Assembly (NCBI GenBank): GCA_964497515.1
Contig: CAZCCV010000003.1
Location: 71,251-135,250, forward strand
Source: CAZCCV01 sp964497515
GTDB lineage: Bacteria > Armatimonadota > UBA5829 > DTLH01
Reading direction: 5' to 3'
Length of the DNA stretch: 64,000 nucleotides
Every line of letters starts with the position of its first letter. The stretch's first letter is position 1. Under the pieces are notes generated by a model, which searched no databases, was not told where the DNA came from, and saw only the letters and a list, made by a program, of their open reading frames with translations. Made by a program: the position numbers and the translations under genes. This document shows positions 41,817-51,594 of this stretch, one piece after another.

Positions 41817-42703
41817 ATATCGACAAGCCTTCCGGACCGACTTCGCACGACATAGTAGCAAAGGTCAGACGAATCCTCGGTCAGAAGAGGGTGGGTCATA
41901 CCGGCACTTTGGATCCGCTAGCCACCGGTGTGCTGGTTGTTTGCGTTGGAAAAGCTACCAGGCTGGTTGAATACCTTGTCGGCAATGACAAAGCATACTC
42001 TGCTCGAATGGTGCTTGGCCAGACTACTTCCACGTGTGATTCTGAAGGTGAAGCAACTTCTGACACCGACGCCTCACACATCTCGGTCGAAATGGTAAAG
42101 GATGTGCTGCCGAGATTTACCGGGAGGATTCAGCAGATACCGCCGATGGTCTCCGCTGTGAAACACAATGGCAAGAGGCTGTATGAGCTTGCCAGGAAAG
42201 ATATCGAGGTAGAGCGGCGACCTCGAGAGATCAGTGTTCACCGGCTCGAATTGACGGGCTTTGCTGCTGGCAGTCATCCCGAAGTGGGGCTATTTGTCGT
42301 CTGTTCGAGCGGCACGTATATCAGAACACTCTGTGCGGATATCGGCGAAGCTCTTGGCGTTGGTGGACATATGGCGGGGTTGAACCGCAATCGCGTGGGA
42401 GCGTTCTCACTGGATGACTCTATAACGCTGGAGGGTCTTCAACAGGCTGTTGACGAAGGCCGAGTGAACAAGGTTATAATGCCGATGGATCAGGCGCTTA
42501 CTGATATGCCTTCTGTGGCGGTCGGCGCTCAAGACGAGATGCTGGTTGCTCACGGAGGGGAGATAGCCGTGCGACTCGACGATCAGGAAGGCACACTGGT
42601 GCGAGTTTTGTCCGAAGATGGCAGGCTGCTCTCGGTTGGCAGGTTGCGCCACAGAGGCAGCGAGAGCGTTATCTCTCCTGAAAAGGTGTTCATCGCAGCG
42701 TGA
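41801..42703 (+). CDS. truB: tRNA pseudouridine-55 synthase
   Basis: 300 residues. Makes the T-loop pseudouridine in tRNA. Opening MDGILNIDKPSGPTSHDIV is the family start; the catalytic Asp is in GHTGTLDPLATGVL (D38), with later KAYSARMVLGQ, YELARKD and VVCSSGTYIRTLCADIGEALG. A short PUA-like C-terminal domain is present. Overlaps the DHH gene by 16 bp, ribF follows after 85 bp. Confidence 0.96.
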   Translation: MDGILNIDKPSGPTSHDIVAKVRRILGQKRVGHTGTLDPLATGVLVVCVGKATRLVEYLVGNDKAYSARMVLGQTTSTCDSEGEATSDTDASHISVEMVKDVLPRFTGRIQQIPPMVSAVKHNGKRLYELARKDIEVERRPREISVHRLELTGFAAGSHPEVGLFVVCSSGTYIRTLCADIGEALGVGGHMAGLNRNRVGAFSLDDSITLEGLQQAVDEGRVNKVIMPMDQALTDMPSVAVGAQDEMLVAHGGEIAVRLDDQEGTLVRVLSEDGRLLSVGRLRHRGSESVISPEKVFIAA

Positions 42704-42788
42704 ATATGCAGTTTTGGGGTATAAGCGGGTGCTGCGGCAACTCGATATGCGCGTGGTCGTATAACGCAGGCTCCGGGGGACAGTAGAT

Positions 42789-43808
42789 GTGTTAGCAATG
42801 AAGTGCTGCATTGGCCTGGATGATCTGCCGCCTGAAATCAAGGAATCGGCTGTCAGTATTGGGATGTTCGACGGCGTTCATTTGGGGCATCAGGCCTTGC
42901 TTTCTGCTCTTGTGGAAGAAGCTAAGAGGTTGGATGCGCCGGCCGTTGTGCTTACATTCGATCGCCATCCCGCAGAGATACTCTCTCCGAAGAATGCGCC
43001 ACTGTATGTAACGCCTATCGAGGAGCGGGTGGAACTCCTTAAGGCTGCTGGAGCCGATATCGTAGTAGTAGCCACTTTTGATAGGGAGATGGCAGAACTC
43101 GAGCCGGAAGAGTTTGTCGACACGATACTGGTATCCAAGCTGCGGGCTGAGATTGCAGTAATTGGGAGTAATTTCCGGTTTGGCAGGAAGCGAGTGGGTG
43201 ATGTCGCCAGATTGCGCGTGCTTGGCGATAAACGCGGGATAAGCGTAGTAGCCGTCGAGCCTGTAGTTATGCGGGGCAAGAGAATTAGCAGTACGCGTGT
43301 AAGGTGTGCAATCGAATCTGGAGATGTGATTTCTGCAGAGGAGTTCTTGGGGCGACCATTTGCTCTATTTGGAACGGTCGTTCACGGACAGGAGATCGGT
43401 AGAACCATCGGGTTTCCTACTGCAAATGTGGAGGTTGCGAAAGACCAGATTGTGCCCGGTGATGGCGTCTATGCGGTGAGTGTCGAGGTTCCAGGAGGCA
43501 GCTTCTGTGGAGTCTGCAGCATTGGCACTCGGCCCACTGTAAACGGCAAATCACGAACAATTGAAGTTTATATTATAGGTTTTGATGGAGACATTTACGG
43601 CAACAACGTGTGCGTTGACTTCGTTGCCAGGCTGCGCGACGAAGTCCGTTTCGATTCTCTTGACGAACTGAAAGCACAAATACAGAAGGATGTGGAAAAA
43701 TCCAAAGAGTATGTTGCAAATCGACGGGAGAACTGCACAAGTGCAGCCTGCCTGCGTTTGACAACAGAGACTCGATGTGGTAAATTTCCGTATAACAACG
43801 GGAGGTAG
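42789..43808 (+). CDS. ribF: Bifunctional riboflavin kinase / FAD synthetase
   Basis: 339 residues. N-terminal nucleotidyltransferase with IGMFDGVHLGHQALL (HxGH) and ISSTRVRCAIESGDV; C-terminal riboflavin kinase with GTVVHGQEIGRTIGFPTANVEV (PTAN, about 196-217). GTG 42789 is preferred because GGGGGA ends 8 nt before it; the ATG at 42798 is 17 nt away. The last 20 residues (SAACLRLTTETRCGKFPYNNGR) extend past the usual end. Stops 6 bp before rpsO. Confidence 0.95.
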   Translation: MLAMKCCIGLDDLPPEIKESAVSIGMFDGVHLGHQALLSALVEEAKRLDAPAVVLTFDRHPAEILSPKNAPLYVTPIEERVELLKAAGADIVVVATFDREMAELEPEEFVDTILVSKLRAEIAVIGSNFRFGRKRVGDVARLRVLGDKRGISVVAVEPVVMRGKRISSTRVRCAIESGDVISAEEFLGRPFALFGTVVHGQEIGRTIGFPTANVEVAKDQIVPGDGVYAVSVEVPGGSFCGVCSIGTRPTVNGKSRTIEVYIIGFDGDIYGNNVCVDFVARLRDEVRFDSLDELKAQIQKDVEKSKEYVANRRENCTSAACLRLTTETRCGKFPYNNGR

Positions 43809-43814
43809 AAACAC

Positions 43815-44084
43815 TTGGCGCTTATTAAAGAGCGAAAGGCTGAGATCATATCACAGCATATGAGCCATGAGGGCGATACCGGCTCTCCGGAGGTTCAGAT
43901 AGCCTTACTCACAACGCGCATCAATCAACTGACTGAGCATCTTAAGGAGCATCAGAAGGATCACCATTCCAGACGAGGCCTTCTTATGATGGTCGGCAAG
44001 CGCAGACGGCTTCTGAACTATTTGGCGAAGACCGAGATCGGCCGTTATCGCGCAATCGTTGGCAAGCTCGGCTTGAGAAGATAG
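43815..44084 (+). CDS. rpsO: 30S ribosomal protein S15
   Basis: 89 residues, exact family length. TTG start at 43815 preceded by GGGAGGTAG. Conserved H-x-x-D-(T/S)-GS region in HEGDTGSPEVQIALLT (about 17-32), LKEHQKDHHSRRGLLMMVGKRRRLLNYL (about 45-72). Binds 16S rRNA helices 20-22. Between ribF and pnp, the common arrangement. Confidence 0.98.
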   Translation: MALIKERKAEIISQHMSHEGDTGSPEVQIALLTTRINQLTEHLKEHQKDHHSRRGLLMMVGKRRRLLNYLAKTEIGRYRAIVGKLGLRR

Positions 44085-44101
44085 GACAGCTAAACACAAC
44101 A

Positions 44102-46411
44102 ATGACGAATAGAGTAGAACTCGAACTGGGAGGCCGCACGTTCGTCCTCGAAACAGGCAAATTAGCCAAACAGGCCAACGGGGCCGTGACTCTGACGTGC
44201 GGTGATACCGTAGTTCTTGCCACGGCCACTATGGGCGCCCTTCCCAGGGTAGGCATAGGCTTTTTCCCGCTTACATGCGACTACGAAGAACGTAAATCAG
44301 CAGTAGGCAAAATTCCGGGAGGCTTTGTCAAACGAGGCGGAAGACCTTCCGAAAAAGCAGTTTTGACTTCGCGGCTCATTGATCGCCCTCTTCGCCCGCT
44401 TTTCCCCGAAGGAATGCGCAACGAGGTGCAGGTCATAGCCATTCCTCTTTCTATGGAGACCGATTGTCCGGCTGATATGTTGGCGCTGGTTGCCGCATCG
44501 GCTGCACTCACTATCTCGGATATTCCATTCCTTGGCCCTGTCGGCGCTGTGAGAGTCGGACGTATCGAAGGTGAGTTTGTGCTCAACCCGAGTGTTGATC
44601 AGCAGAAAGACTCTGACCTCGACCTTGTCGTGGCTGGAACTAGCGAAGCTGTTGCAATGCTCGAAGGCGGTGCAAACCAACTGCCCGAGGAGACTATCCT
44701 CGAAGCAATAGACTTTGCTTTCGAAGCCGTTAAGTCCCTCTGCGCACTTCAGAAAGAGTTGGCAGACAAAGTCGGTGTGACCAAGAAGGATGTGCCGCTC
44801 CACGAGATGGATGAAGAGATTCTTCAGGCAGTTAGAGATACCTCTGCTGCTGCAGTCTCCGATGCCATCCGTGATCCCGACAAAGCTTCGCGCGAGAGTG
44901 GAATCAACGATGTGAAGAACGAAATCGTTGAGAATCTGGCTGAACAGTTCCCTGAGCGCGAGGGCGAAATTGCCGAAGCGGCCGAAATAGTTGTTAAGGA
45001 AGAGATCAGAAAACTCATTCTGGAGCAGGGTGTAAGACCTGATGGTCGCACTCCGGACCAGATTAGAGATATATGGTGTGAGGTCGGCATACTTCCTCGA
45101 GTTCACGGCTCTGGCGTGTTTACCAGAGGTCAGACTCAGGTTCTGACCAGTGTGACTCTAGGTTCGCTGGACGATGCTCAAATAATCGATACCCTCGAAG
45201 AGGATACCGAAAAGCGTTATATGCATTTCTACAACTTCCTGCCGTTCTCCACTGGCGAAACTAGGCCACTGAGAGCACCGGGAAGACGCGAAGTTGGTCA
45301 CGGCGCACTTGCAGAGCGTGCTCTTAAGTATGTGGTGCCGGAACAGGAAGATTTCCCATATACGCTGCTGCTAATCTCAGACGTGTTGGAGTCTAATGGC
45401 TCGTCGTCGATGGCGAGTGTGTGCGGTTCGACACTTGCTCTTATGGACGCCGGAGTGAAGATTGCGGCTCCAATCGCTGGTATTGCTATGGGGCTTATGA
45501 CCAACGATTCGGGCAAGTACACCATCCTTAATGATATCCAGGGTATGGAAGACTTCACTGGCGATATGGACTTCAAGGTTGCTGGAAGCGCCGAAGGGAT
45601 TACCGCCATTCAGATGGATACCAAAATTGGCGGCATCTCGAACGAAATAGTCAAAGAGACTCTCGAAAGAGCTAAGGAAGGCCGGTTGCATATACTGAAC
45701 GCTATGCTGCAGGCGATTCCTGAGTCGAGAGAGACTATGTCGGAATACGCTCCTAGAGTCTTTGTTATCGAGATTGATCCGGATAAGATCGGTGACATAA
45801 TTGGCCCTGGAGGCAAGATCATCAAAAGGATCGAAGCCGATACCGGTGCCAAACTCGATATTCAGCAGGATGGGCACGTGTATATTACCTCCGTCGATGC
45901 TGAAGGAGGCGAGCGTGCGCTGAAGATTGTTCACGACATCACCCGCGAAGTAACCGTTGGTGAAACCTATGTGGGCAAAGTCACCCGTGTGGAAAACTAC
46001 GGCGCATTTGTCGAGATTCTTCCGGGTCGAGAGGGGATGGTTCACGTCTCCGAAATCTCGACGGCAAGAGTCTCGAGAGTCGAGGATGTAGTTAGAGTCG
46101 GCGACGAAGTGCTTGTCAAAGTCGTTCCTGGCGAAGACAACAAAATCAGACTCTCTATGAAGGGTCTCACACAGAAGCCGAGAGCGGGTGAATCGGAGGA
46201 AGCGTTCCAGGCGCGAATGGCGGCTGCTACTACCCCGAAGCCAGGCGGTGACAGACCGGAGCGTAGCGGAGGGCGCGGTTTCGACCGTGGTGGTAGAGAT
46301 CGTGGACGCCCGGGTGGCCGAGACCGCGGACGCGGGCAAGCTCCGGATAAGAACGATGACGACCCCAAAGGCCCGGGAGACGTCCAGGCCTATTTCAGAC
46401 CTAAACGATAA
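44102..46411 (+). CDS. pnp: Polyribonucleotide nucleotidyltransferase (PNPase)
   Basis: 769 residues: two RNase PH domains (about 1-230 and 300-545), the second active with FLPFSTGETRPLRAPGRREVGHG and DVLESNGSSSMASVCG, the helical linker, KH domain (IGDIIGPGGKIIKRIE, about 560-575) and S1 domain (GETYVGKVTRVENYGAFVEILPGREGMVH, about 620-648). The tail is Arg/Gly-rich (RGFDRGGRDRGRPGGRDRGRG), useful for RNA binding. Degrades RNA 3'-5' with phosphate. Followed by a strong terminator; RNase J is 3.5 kb downstream. Confidence 0.97.
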   Translation: MTNRVELELGGRTFVLETGKLAKQANGAVTLTCGDTVVLATATMGALPRVGIGFFPLTCDYEERKSAVGKIPGGFVKRGGRPSEKAVLTSRLIDRPLRPLFPEGMRNEVQVIAIPLSMETDCPADMLALVAASAALTISDIPFLGPVGAVRVGRIEGEFVLNPSVDQQKDSDLDLVVAGTSEAVAMLEGGANQLPEETILEAIDFAFEAVKSLCALQKELADKVGVTKKDVPLHEMDEEILQAVRDTSAAAVSDAIRDPDKASRESGINDVKNEIVENLAEQFPEREGEIAEAAEIVVKEEIRKLILEQGVRPDGRTPDQIRDIWCEVGILPRVHGSGVFTRGQTQVLTSVTLGSLDDAQIIDTLEEDTEKRYMHFYNFLPFSTGETRPLRAPGRREVGHGALAERALKYVVPEQEDFPYTLLLISDVLESNGSSSMASVCGSTLALMDAGVKIAAPIAGIAMGLMTNDSGKYTILNDIQGMEDFTGDMDFKVAGSAEGITAIQMDTKIGGISNEIVKETLERAKEGRLHILNAMLQAIPESRETMSEYAPRVFVIEIDPDKIGDIIGPGGKIIKRIEADTGAKLDIQQDGHVYITSVDAEGGERALKIVHDITREVTVGETYVGKVTRVENYGAFVEILPGREGMVHVSEISTARVSRVEDVVRVGDEVLVKVVPGEDNKIRLSMKGLTQKPRAGESEEAFQARMAAATTPKPGGDRPERSGGRGFDRGGRDRGRPGGRDRGRGQAPDKNDDDPKGPGDVQAYFRPKR

Positions 46412-46420
46412 TCGATTCAG

Positions 46421-46503
46421 AGTGTAAAGCGTGGAGCACGGAGTTGCGGGCCGGCTGAAGTCGGCCCGGTTATGCTCAAACACTTCCCGCTTTGCACTTT
46501 TTT
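46421..46503 (+). terminator. Branched terminator after pnp
   Basis: Outer stem AGTGTAAAGCG (46421-46431) with CGCTTTGCACT (46488-46498; one T/G mismatch), then TTTTTT; inside, GGGCCG-GCTGAAGT-CGGCCC (about 46448-46467). Confidence 0.65.
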
Positions 46504-46591
46504 GCTATGATGTATTGGTGGCGGAGAGCTTCATTCATCTGCCTTTATCTGGTGCTGTTTGCACGCGTTTCGTATCTTGTAAGAGTAGCCT

Positions 46592-47914
46592 ATGATTAGG
46601 AGCGCTATCAACAAAACAACGTTGCCCAATGGGATTCGGGTGCTCACTGAGTCTGTGCCGTATGTCGATTCTGTATCCATCGGGATGTGGGTAGATGTCG
46701 GCGCACGAGACGAGAATGCTGAAACAAGGGGCGCTTCGCATTTCATAGAGCACATGCTCTTTAAGGGCACTGAGCGCCGTTCCGCACGTAAAATTGCCGA
46801 TGAAATGGATCTTATCGGCGGACACCTGAACGCGTTTACTGACAAAGAGGCTACGTGGTACTATGCAAAGGTGCTCTCGGAGCACCTACCGGTAGCGATT
46901 GACATACTCTCGGATATGTTTCTGCGTTCTCAGTTCGATCAGGTCGAGCTGGATAGGGAACGAAATGTCATACTCGAAGAGATTAAGCGCTACGAGGATA
47001 CACCAGACGATCTAGTGCACGACGTATTTGCACAAGCGCTTTGGCATAAGCATCCACTGGGCAACTCAGTAATCGGCACACGGAATGCGGTAAGCAGTTT
47101 TACTCGCGAAAGCCTCCTTAAGTATATGGCTGAGTTTTACACTCCAGATAGCGTGGTCGTGTCAGCGGCGGGGAATCTGGAACACAGCTCTGTAGTAGAT
47201 ATGATCGTTCAGCATTTTGGCGGTATGACGGGTAAGTCCTCTCCTCGGGAACCGTACCCGCTGCAGGCGCTCGGTAAGTCCCGTGTTGTTTCAAAACCCA
47301 TCGAACAGGTTCATCTGTGTTTGGGGGCCAGAGGCTACTCTCAGTACAACAAAAAGAGATACACTCTTGCGGTGCTCGATGCCATCATTGGCGGTGGAAT
47401 GAGTTCCAGGCTGTTTCAAGAGGTGCGAGAGAAACGGGGGCTGGTCTATACTATTGGGTCGTATTCGGCCTTTTACCGCGAGGGTGGATTGTTTACCGTT
47501 TATGCGGGAACAAGTGTAAAGAAGGCTGGTCTCGTTATCGATCTGATAAAGCAGGAGTTCGATAACGTCAAGGCATCGAATGTGGAACCCGAGGAGATCC
47601 TAAGAGCTAAAAACCAAATTCGAGGCGCATTAGTGCTCGGGCAGGAGAGTATGTCTAACAGGATGAGCCGAATGGCAAACTCCGAGATATACTTTGGCAA
47701 GATTGTTCCTACAAGCAAAGTCATCGAAGCAATAATGGCTGTGACTGCTGAGGATATTGGTGAAGTCGTAAACGAGCTCTTTACAGAGGATCGCATTCTG
47801 CTTGCTGCTGTTGGTCCGTTTGGACAGGGTGTCGACACCGCAGGTTCTGGTTCTGGCGCAGTTATTGGTATTGATGGCTGTCTGGCTCCAACTCCATCAA
47901 TGGGCGAAGGATAG
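46592..47914 (+). CDS. M16-family zinc peptidase
   Basis: 440 residues, like MlpA/YmxG of Bacillus. Inverted zinc motif HFIEHMLF (HxxEH, H50-E53-H54) with the distal Glu in LDRERNVILEEIKRYED, and the C-terminal half-domain with GGGMSSRLFQEVREKRGLVY (about 266-285). No signal peptide, so cytoplasmic. Peptidases of this type degrade small peptides; the gene stays near pnp in many Gram-positive-type genomes. ATG 46592, 180 bp after pnp, with AAGAG as a weak ribosome site. Confidence 0.92.
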   Translation: MIRSAINKTTLPNGIRVLTESVPYVDSVSIGMWVDVGARDENAETRGASHFIEHMLFKGTERRSARKIADEMDLIGGHLNAFTDKEATWYYAKVLSEHLPVAIDILSDMFLRSQFDQVELDRERNVILEEIKRYEDTPDDLVHDVFAQALWHKHPLGNSVIGTRNAVSSFTRESLLKYMAEFYTPDSVVVSAAGNLEHSSVVDMIVQHFGGMTGKSSPREPYPLQALGKSRVVSKPIEQVHLCLGARGYSQYNKKRYTLAVLDAIIGGGMSSRLFQEVREKRGLVYTIGSYSAFYREGGLFTVYAGTSVKKAGLVIDLIKQEFDNVKASNVEPEEILRAKNQIRGALVLGQESMSNRMSRMANSEIYFGKIVPTSKVIEAIMAVTAEDIGEVVNELFTEDRILLAAVGPFGQGVDTAGSGSGAVIGIDGCLAPTPSMGEG

Positions 47915-47985
47915 TATACTGTTCTTGACCTGCTCATTTTCATCTCTTGTAACGTGTGCACTTTTGGAGGACTGACTGAAACCCA

Positions 47986-48777
47986 ATGACTGATACAATA
48001 CGAGTAGTTATCTGTGGCGTATGTGGCAAAATGGGGCGGGCTACAGCTAAGGTGGTTTTCGATGCGCCCGATATGGAAATTGTGGGAGCTTGCGATATAG
48101 CAGGAGTCGGCAGCCGTCTTTCGGATGTAATTCACGAGGTGGACTCGGAAGTGAGGATTGGTGACAATCTGGCCGCGATCATTACCGAGACCAAGCCAGA
48201 CGCAGTTGTCGACTTCACTTCACCGGCATCGGTTATGGCGAACGCCCGGACGTGCCTTGCTAACCAGATTCCTGCTGTTGTTGGCACTACGGGAATTACG
48301 CAGGATGATCTGTGCGAGCTAAGACAACTCAGCGAAAAGCACGATGCACCTATGCTCATTGCTCCAAACTTTGCTATTGGAGCAGTGCTGATGATGAAGT
48401 TTGCAGAACAGGCGGCAAAGTATATGCCTGAAGTCGAGATTATCGAACTCCATCACGACAAAAAGATCGATGCTCCATCTGGGACATCGATCAAAACTGC
48501 TGAGCTGATTGCTGCGGTTAATGGGAACACGGCGCGCAATTCGAAAACAGATCAGCCGGCAGCCCGTGGCGGCGATGTTTCTGGAGTTCGGATCCACAGT
48601 GTGAGACTGCCAGGCTTTGTAGCGCATCAGGAAGTCATATTTGGCGGACTGGGACAGACACTCACAATTCGCCACGACAGTATCGACCGAACAAGTTTTA
48701 TGCCTGGAGTGCTGCTTGGCATCCGCAAAGTGCGCGAGCTTAAGGGTATAGTATACGGGTTGGACAATCTGCTCTAA
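47986..48777 (+). CDS. dapB: 4-hydroxy-tetrahydrodipicolinate reductase
   Basis: 263 residues. NAD(P)H-binding start VVICGVCGKMGRATAKVV (G-x-x-G-x-M-G) and catalytic EIIELHHDKKIDAPSGTSIKTAE (about 150-172) with paired His and Lys, then GEIGIHSVR-like DVSGVRIHSVRLPG. Reduces the cyclic intermediate of lysine and diaminopimelate synthesis. GGAGG is 14 nt before ATG. A weak promoter (TTGACC 47925-47930, 17 bp, TGTAAC) may lie upstream. Next gene asd is in the same pathway. Confidence 0.95.
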   Translation: MTDTIRVVICGVCGKMGRATAKVVFDAPDMEIVGACDIAGVGSRLSDVIHEVDSEVRIGDNLAAIITETKPDAVVDFTSPASVMANARTCLANQIPAVVGTTGITQDDLCELRQLSEKHDAPMLIAPNFAIGAVLMMKFAEQAAKYMPEVEIIELHHDKKIDAPSGTSIKTAELIAAVNGNTARNSKTDQPAARGGDVSGVRIHSVRLPGFVAHQEVIFGGLGQTLTIRHDSIDRTSFMPGVLLGIRKVRELKGIVYGLDNLL

Positions 48778-48832
48778 GGCGAGAACTGGAATACTTGCAA
48801 AAGAGCGACAGTAAGAGGTAAGGAACGAGATA

Positions 48833-49861
48833 GTGACAGGTTATTGTGTAGCTGTAGTTGGTGCAGGTGCTGTTGGCGAAGAGATGCTTAGAGTTCTCCG
48901 TGAGACGGAGTTTCCTATAGCAGAACTGAGAGTAATGGCGAGATCTGCGCGAAAACAGATCATAGATGGGCGCGAAATTGACGTCATTCCCACGACGGCC
49001 GAAGCGTTCGATGGAGTGGATTTTGCCTTTTTTGCCGGAACTGAGGGCGAGAAGGGTGCTTCTCAGCTCTTCGGATGGGAAGCTGTCTCCCGCGGCGCAG
49101 TGGTTATAGATAATGGTGACGACTTCAGAATGGATTCGCGCGTGCCGGTGGTTGTTCCCGAAGTCAATCCCGAAGCTTTGGATTCGCATCAGAGAATTAT
49201 CGCCAATCCGAATTGCAGTACAATTCAGATGGTGGTTGCCCTCGCACCGCTTCACAAAAAGGCCACTATGAAGCGCGTAGTGGTCTCCACATATCAGTCG
49301 GTTTCGGGCTCTGGTAACGCAGCTATTCGCGAACTCGAAACACAGATAAAGGCTGACGCTGACGGCGAGGCTATCGTTGCGAAGGAGTATCCTCATCAGA
49401 TCCATCGAAATGTAATCCCGCATATATCGCGTCTGAAAGACGAGTTCCCGGGATACTACGCCGAAGAGATCAAAATGATCGAGGAGACTCGAAAGATATT
49501 TGCGTGCCCGGAGCTTGCCGTGTCTGCCACTTGTGTTCGAGTGCCGGTTATTAGAGGCCACTCAGAAGCTGTGAATGTCCAGTTCGCAAATCCAATCACA
49601 GCAGATGAGGCGCGGCAGCTACTAGCAAACGCCCCTGGCATAGAGGTCATCGACGATCCAGCGAACGCCGAGTATCCGATGCCGCTCTTTGCCGAAGGAA
49701 AAGACTCGGTCTACGTGGGACGGATCAGACAGGACTCTTGCAACCTGAACACAATAGATATGTGGGTTGTGGCCGACAATATCCGAAAGGGTGCGGCTCT
49801 TAACGCAGTTCAGATAGCGAAGTGTATGATCGAGCGGGGTTTGGTCGCTAAGAAAGCGTAG
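48833..49861 (+). CDS. asd: Aspartate-semialdehyde dehydrogenase
   Basis: 342 residues from GTG 48833. NADP site VAVVGAGAVGEEMLRVL (about 5-21), catalytic Cys in ANPNCSTIQMV (about 124-134) and His in RVPVIRGHSEAV (about 236-247). Reduces aspartyl phosphate, feeding lysine, threonine and methionine synthesis. In the same transcript direction as dapB (55 bp upstream) and RNase J (46 bp downstream), a Bacillus-like order; dapA and the aspartate kinase gene are not in the window. Confidence 0.95.
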   Translation: MTGYCVAVVGAGAVGEEMLRVLRETEFPIAELRVMARSARKQIIDGREIDVIPTTAEAFDGVDFAFFAGTEGEKGASQLFGWEAVSRGAVVIDNGDDFRMDSRVPVVVPEVNPEALDSHQRIIANPNCSTIQMVVALAPLHKKATMKRVVVSTYQSVSGSGNAAIRELETQIKADADGEAIVAKEYPHQIHRNVIPHISRLKDEFPGYYAEEIKMIEETRKIFACPELAVSATCVRVPVIRGHSEAVNVQFANPITADEARQLLANAPGIEVIDDPANAEYPMPLFAEGKDSVYVGRIRQDSCNLNTIDMWVVADNIRKGAALNAVQIAKCMIERGLVAKKA

Positions 49862-49907
49862 AGTAGGACAGGACGGAGTTTCTATCGGGGTGACTCGATA
49901 TCGAGAT

Positions 49908-51581
49908 ATGGCAACTCAGATAAAAAAATTACAGATAATCCCTCTCGGCGGAGTTGGCGAGATCGGCAAGAATATGACGGTCTACCGCTACGGCAGTAGA
50001 ATTCTGGTTGTCGATGCCGGATTGATGTTCCCAGACGAAGAGATGCTCGGCGTCGATATCGTGATTCCGGATATTTCGTATCTCGTAGCAAACAAGAAGA
50101 AGATTGCTGGTATTGTTCTGACGCACGGTCACGAAGATCACATTGGCGCACTGCCGTATGTTCTCAGACAGATCAATGTGCCAGTGTACGGAACCAAGCT
50201 CACGCTAGGTCTTGTGAGAGCCAAGCTAGAAGAGCACGGGCTTATCGACTCCACCGAGATGCACGAGATAGAACCCGGCGATGTGCTTAAGTTCGGCAGA
50301 ACCTTCGCTATAGAGTTTGCAAAAGTGAGCCACAGTATCCCCGATGCTGTGGCTCTTGCCATCAAAACGCCAGCGGGGACAGTTGTCCACACGGGCGACT
50401 ACAAGTTCGACTATTCACCGGTTGAAGGTGCTGCAATAGATGTGGCCAGGTTTGCTAGACTCGGCGATGAGGGAGTGCTGGCCCTGCTAACCGACTGCAC
50501 CAACGCAGAAAAGAAAGGCTACACACCGAGCGAACGCGAGGTCGGCGAGGCTTTCGAAGAAGTATTTGCTCAAGCCGAGGGGCGCATCATCATCGCTACT
50601 TTTGCATCTAACATCCACCGCATTCAGCAGGTGTACGATGTCGCGCACCGACACGGGCGACGGGTTGCTGTTATCGGACGAAGCATGGCGCGAAACAGTG
50701 AGATTGCAGAGCAGCTCGGATACCTTCGCATTCCCGAATCGGCGAAACTCTCTATGTCGGAGCTGCTTTCTGTACCTCCATCAGATACCGTCATTATGAC
50801 TACAGGCACGCAAGGGGAGCCGCTATCCGCACTCAGTCGAATGGCTGTTGATGTGCACAAGAAGATTAAAATCACTACAGGCGACACCGTTATCATCTCC
50901 GCTACGCCTATTCCCGGCAATGAAGATCTGGTTATGCGCACCATCAATAACCTTTTCAAGCTGGGAGCAAAGGTTGTCTACGATGAAATCTCTCCTGTAC
51001 ACGTATCGGGGCACGGCAATCAGGAAGACTTGAAGCTGATGCTCAGTCTGGTGAGACCCAGTTATGTGCTTCCCGTTCACGGTGAGTATCGCCACGTAGC
51101 CAGTTATCGTCAGCTCGCTGCGTGTCTTGGCTATGGCCCTGAAAACGTAATCCAGTTGGAAGTCGGCGATATACTGGAACTCAGCAGTGAGGGTGGATGT
51201 ATCATCGGTTCTGTGGAACGTTCTGGGGGGATTATGGTCGATGGCTCTGGAGTTGGTGACGTAAGTGACGTCGTTTTGCGCGACCGCTGGCATCTGGCGC
51301 AAGATGGGGTTATAATTGTTGTGGTTACGTTCGACCGGACGGACGGAGCGGTGTTGACTGGCCCAGATATCGTCTCGCGCGGGTTTGTGGTGCCGGAGCA
51401 CGAAGAAGAGATAATCGAAGACGCTAAGGAAGTAGCTCGCGCAAAGATAGAAGAGGTGTCTGCCGACGGTGTGCTCGAATGGGGTGCCATGAAAACAGGA
51501 GTCAGAAGCGCTCTTGGTAGGTTCTTATCAGACCGCACCGGACGCCGCCCAATGATTATTCCGGTAATTATCGAAGCGTAA
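49908..51581 (+). CDS. rnj: Ribonuclease J
   Basis: 557 residues. Metallo-beta-lactamase/beta-CASP ribonuclease with 5'-3' exo- and endonuclease activity. Motifs: IPLGGVGEIGKNM (about 11-23), LTHGHEDHIGALP (HxHxDH, about 71-83), HTGDYKFD, beta-CASP ASNIHR and PVHVSGHGNQEDL, with LPVHGEYRH. ATG 49908 (MATQIKKLQIIPLGG) fits the family start; GTG 49890 is possible. Gene order asd-rnj is Bacillus-like. Together with PNPase it should be the main mRNA-decay enzyme; no RNase E is seen here. Confidence 0.95.
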   Translation: MATQIKKLQIIPLGGVGEIGKNMTVYRYGSRILVVDAGLMFPDEEMLGVDIVIPDISYLVANKKKIAGIVLTHGHEDHIGALPYVLRQINVPVYGTKLTLGLVRAKLEEHGLIDSTEMHEIEPGDVLKFGRTFAIEFAKVSHSIPDAVALAIKTPAGTVVHTGDYKFDYSPVEGAAIDVARFARLGDEGVLALLTDCTNAEKKGYTPSEREVGEAFEEVFAQAEGRIIIATFASNIHRIQQVYDVAHRHGRRVAVIGRSMARNSEIAEQLGYLRIPESAKLSMSELLSVPPSDTVIMTTGTQGEPLSALSRMAVDVHKKIKITTGDTVIISATPIPGNEDLVMRTINNLFKLGAKVVYDEISPVHVSGHGNQEDLKLMLSLVRPSYVLPVHGEYRHVASYRQLAACLGYGPENVIQLEVGDILELSSEGGCIIGSVERSGGIMVDGSGVGDVSDVVLRDRWHLAQDGVIIVVVTFDRTDGAVLTGPDIVSRGFVVPEHEEEIIEDAKEVARAKIEEVSADGVLEWGAMKTGVRSALGRFLSDRTGRRPMIIPVIIEA

Positions 51582-51594
51582 TCTGCTGTCCACT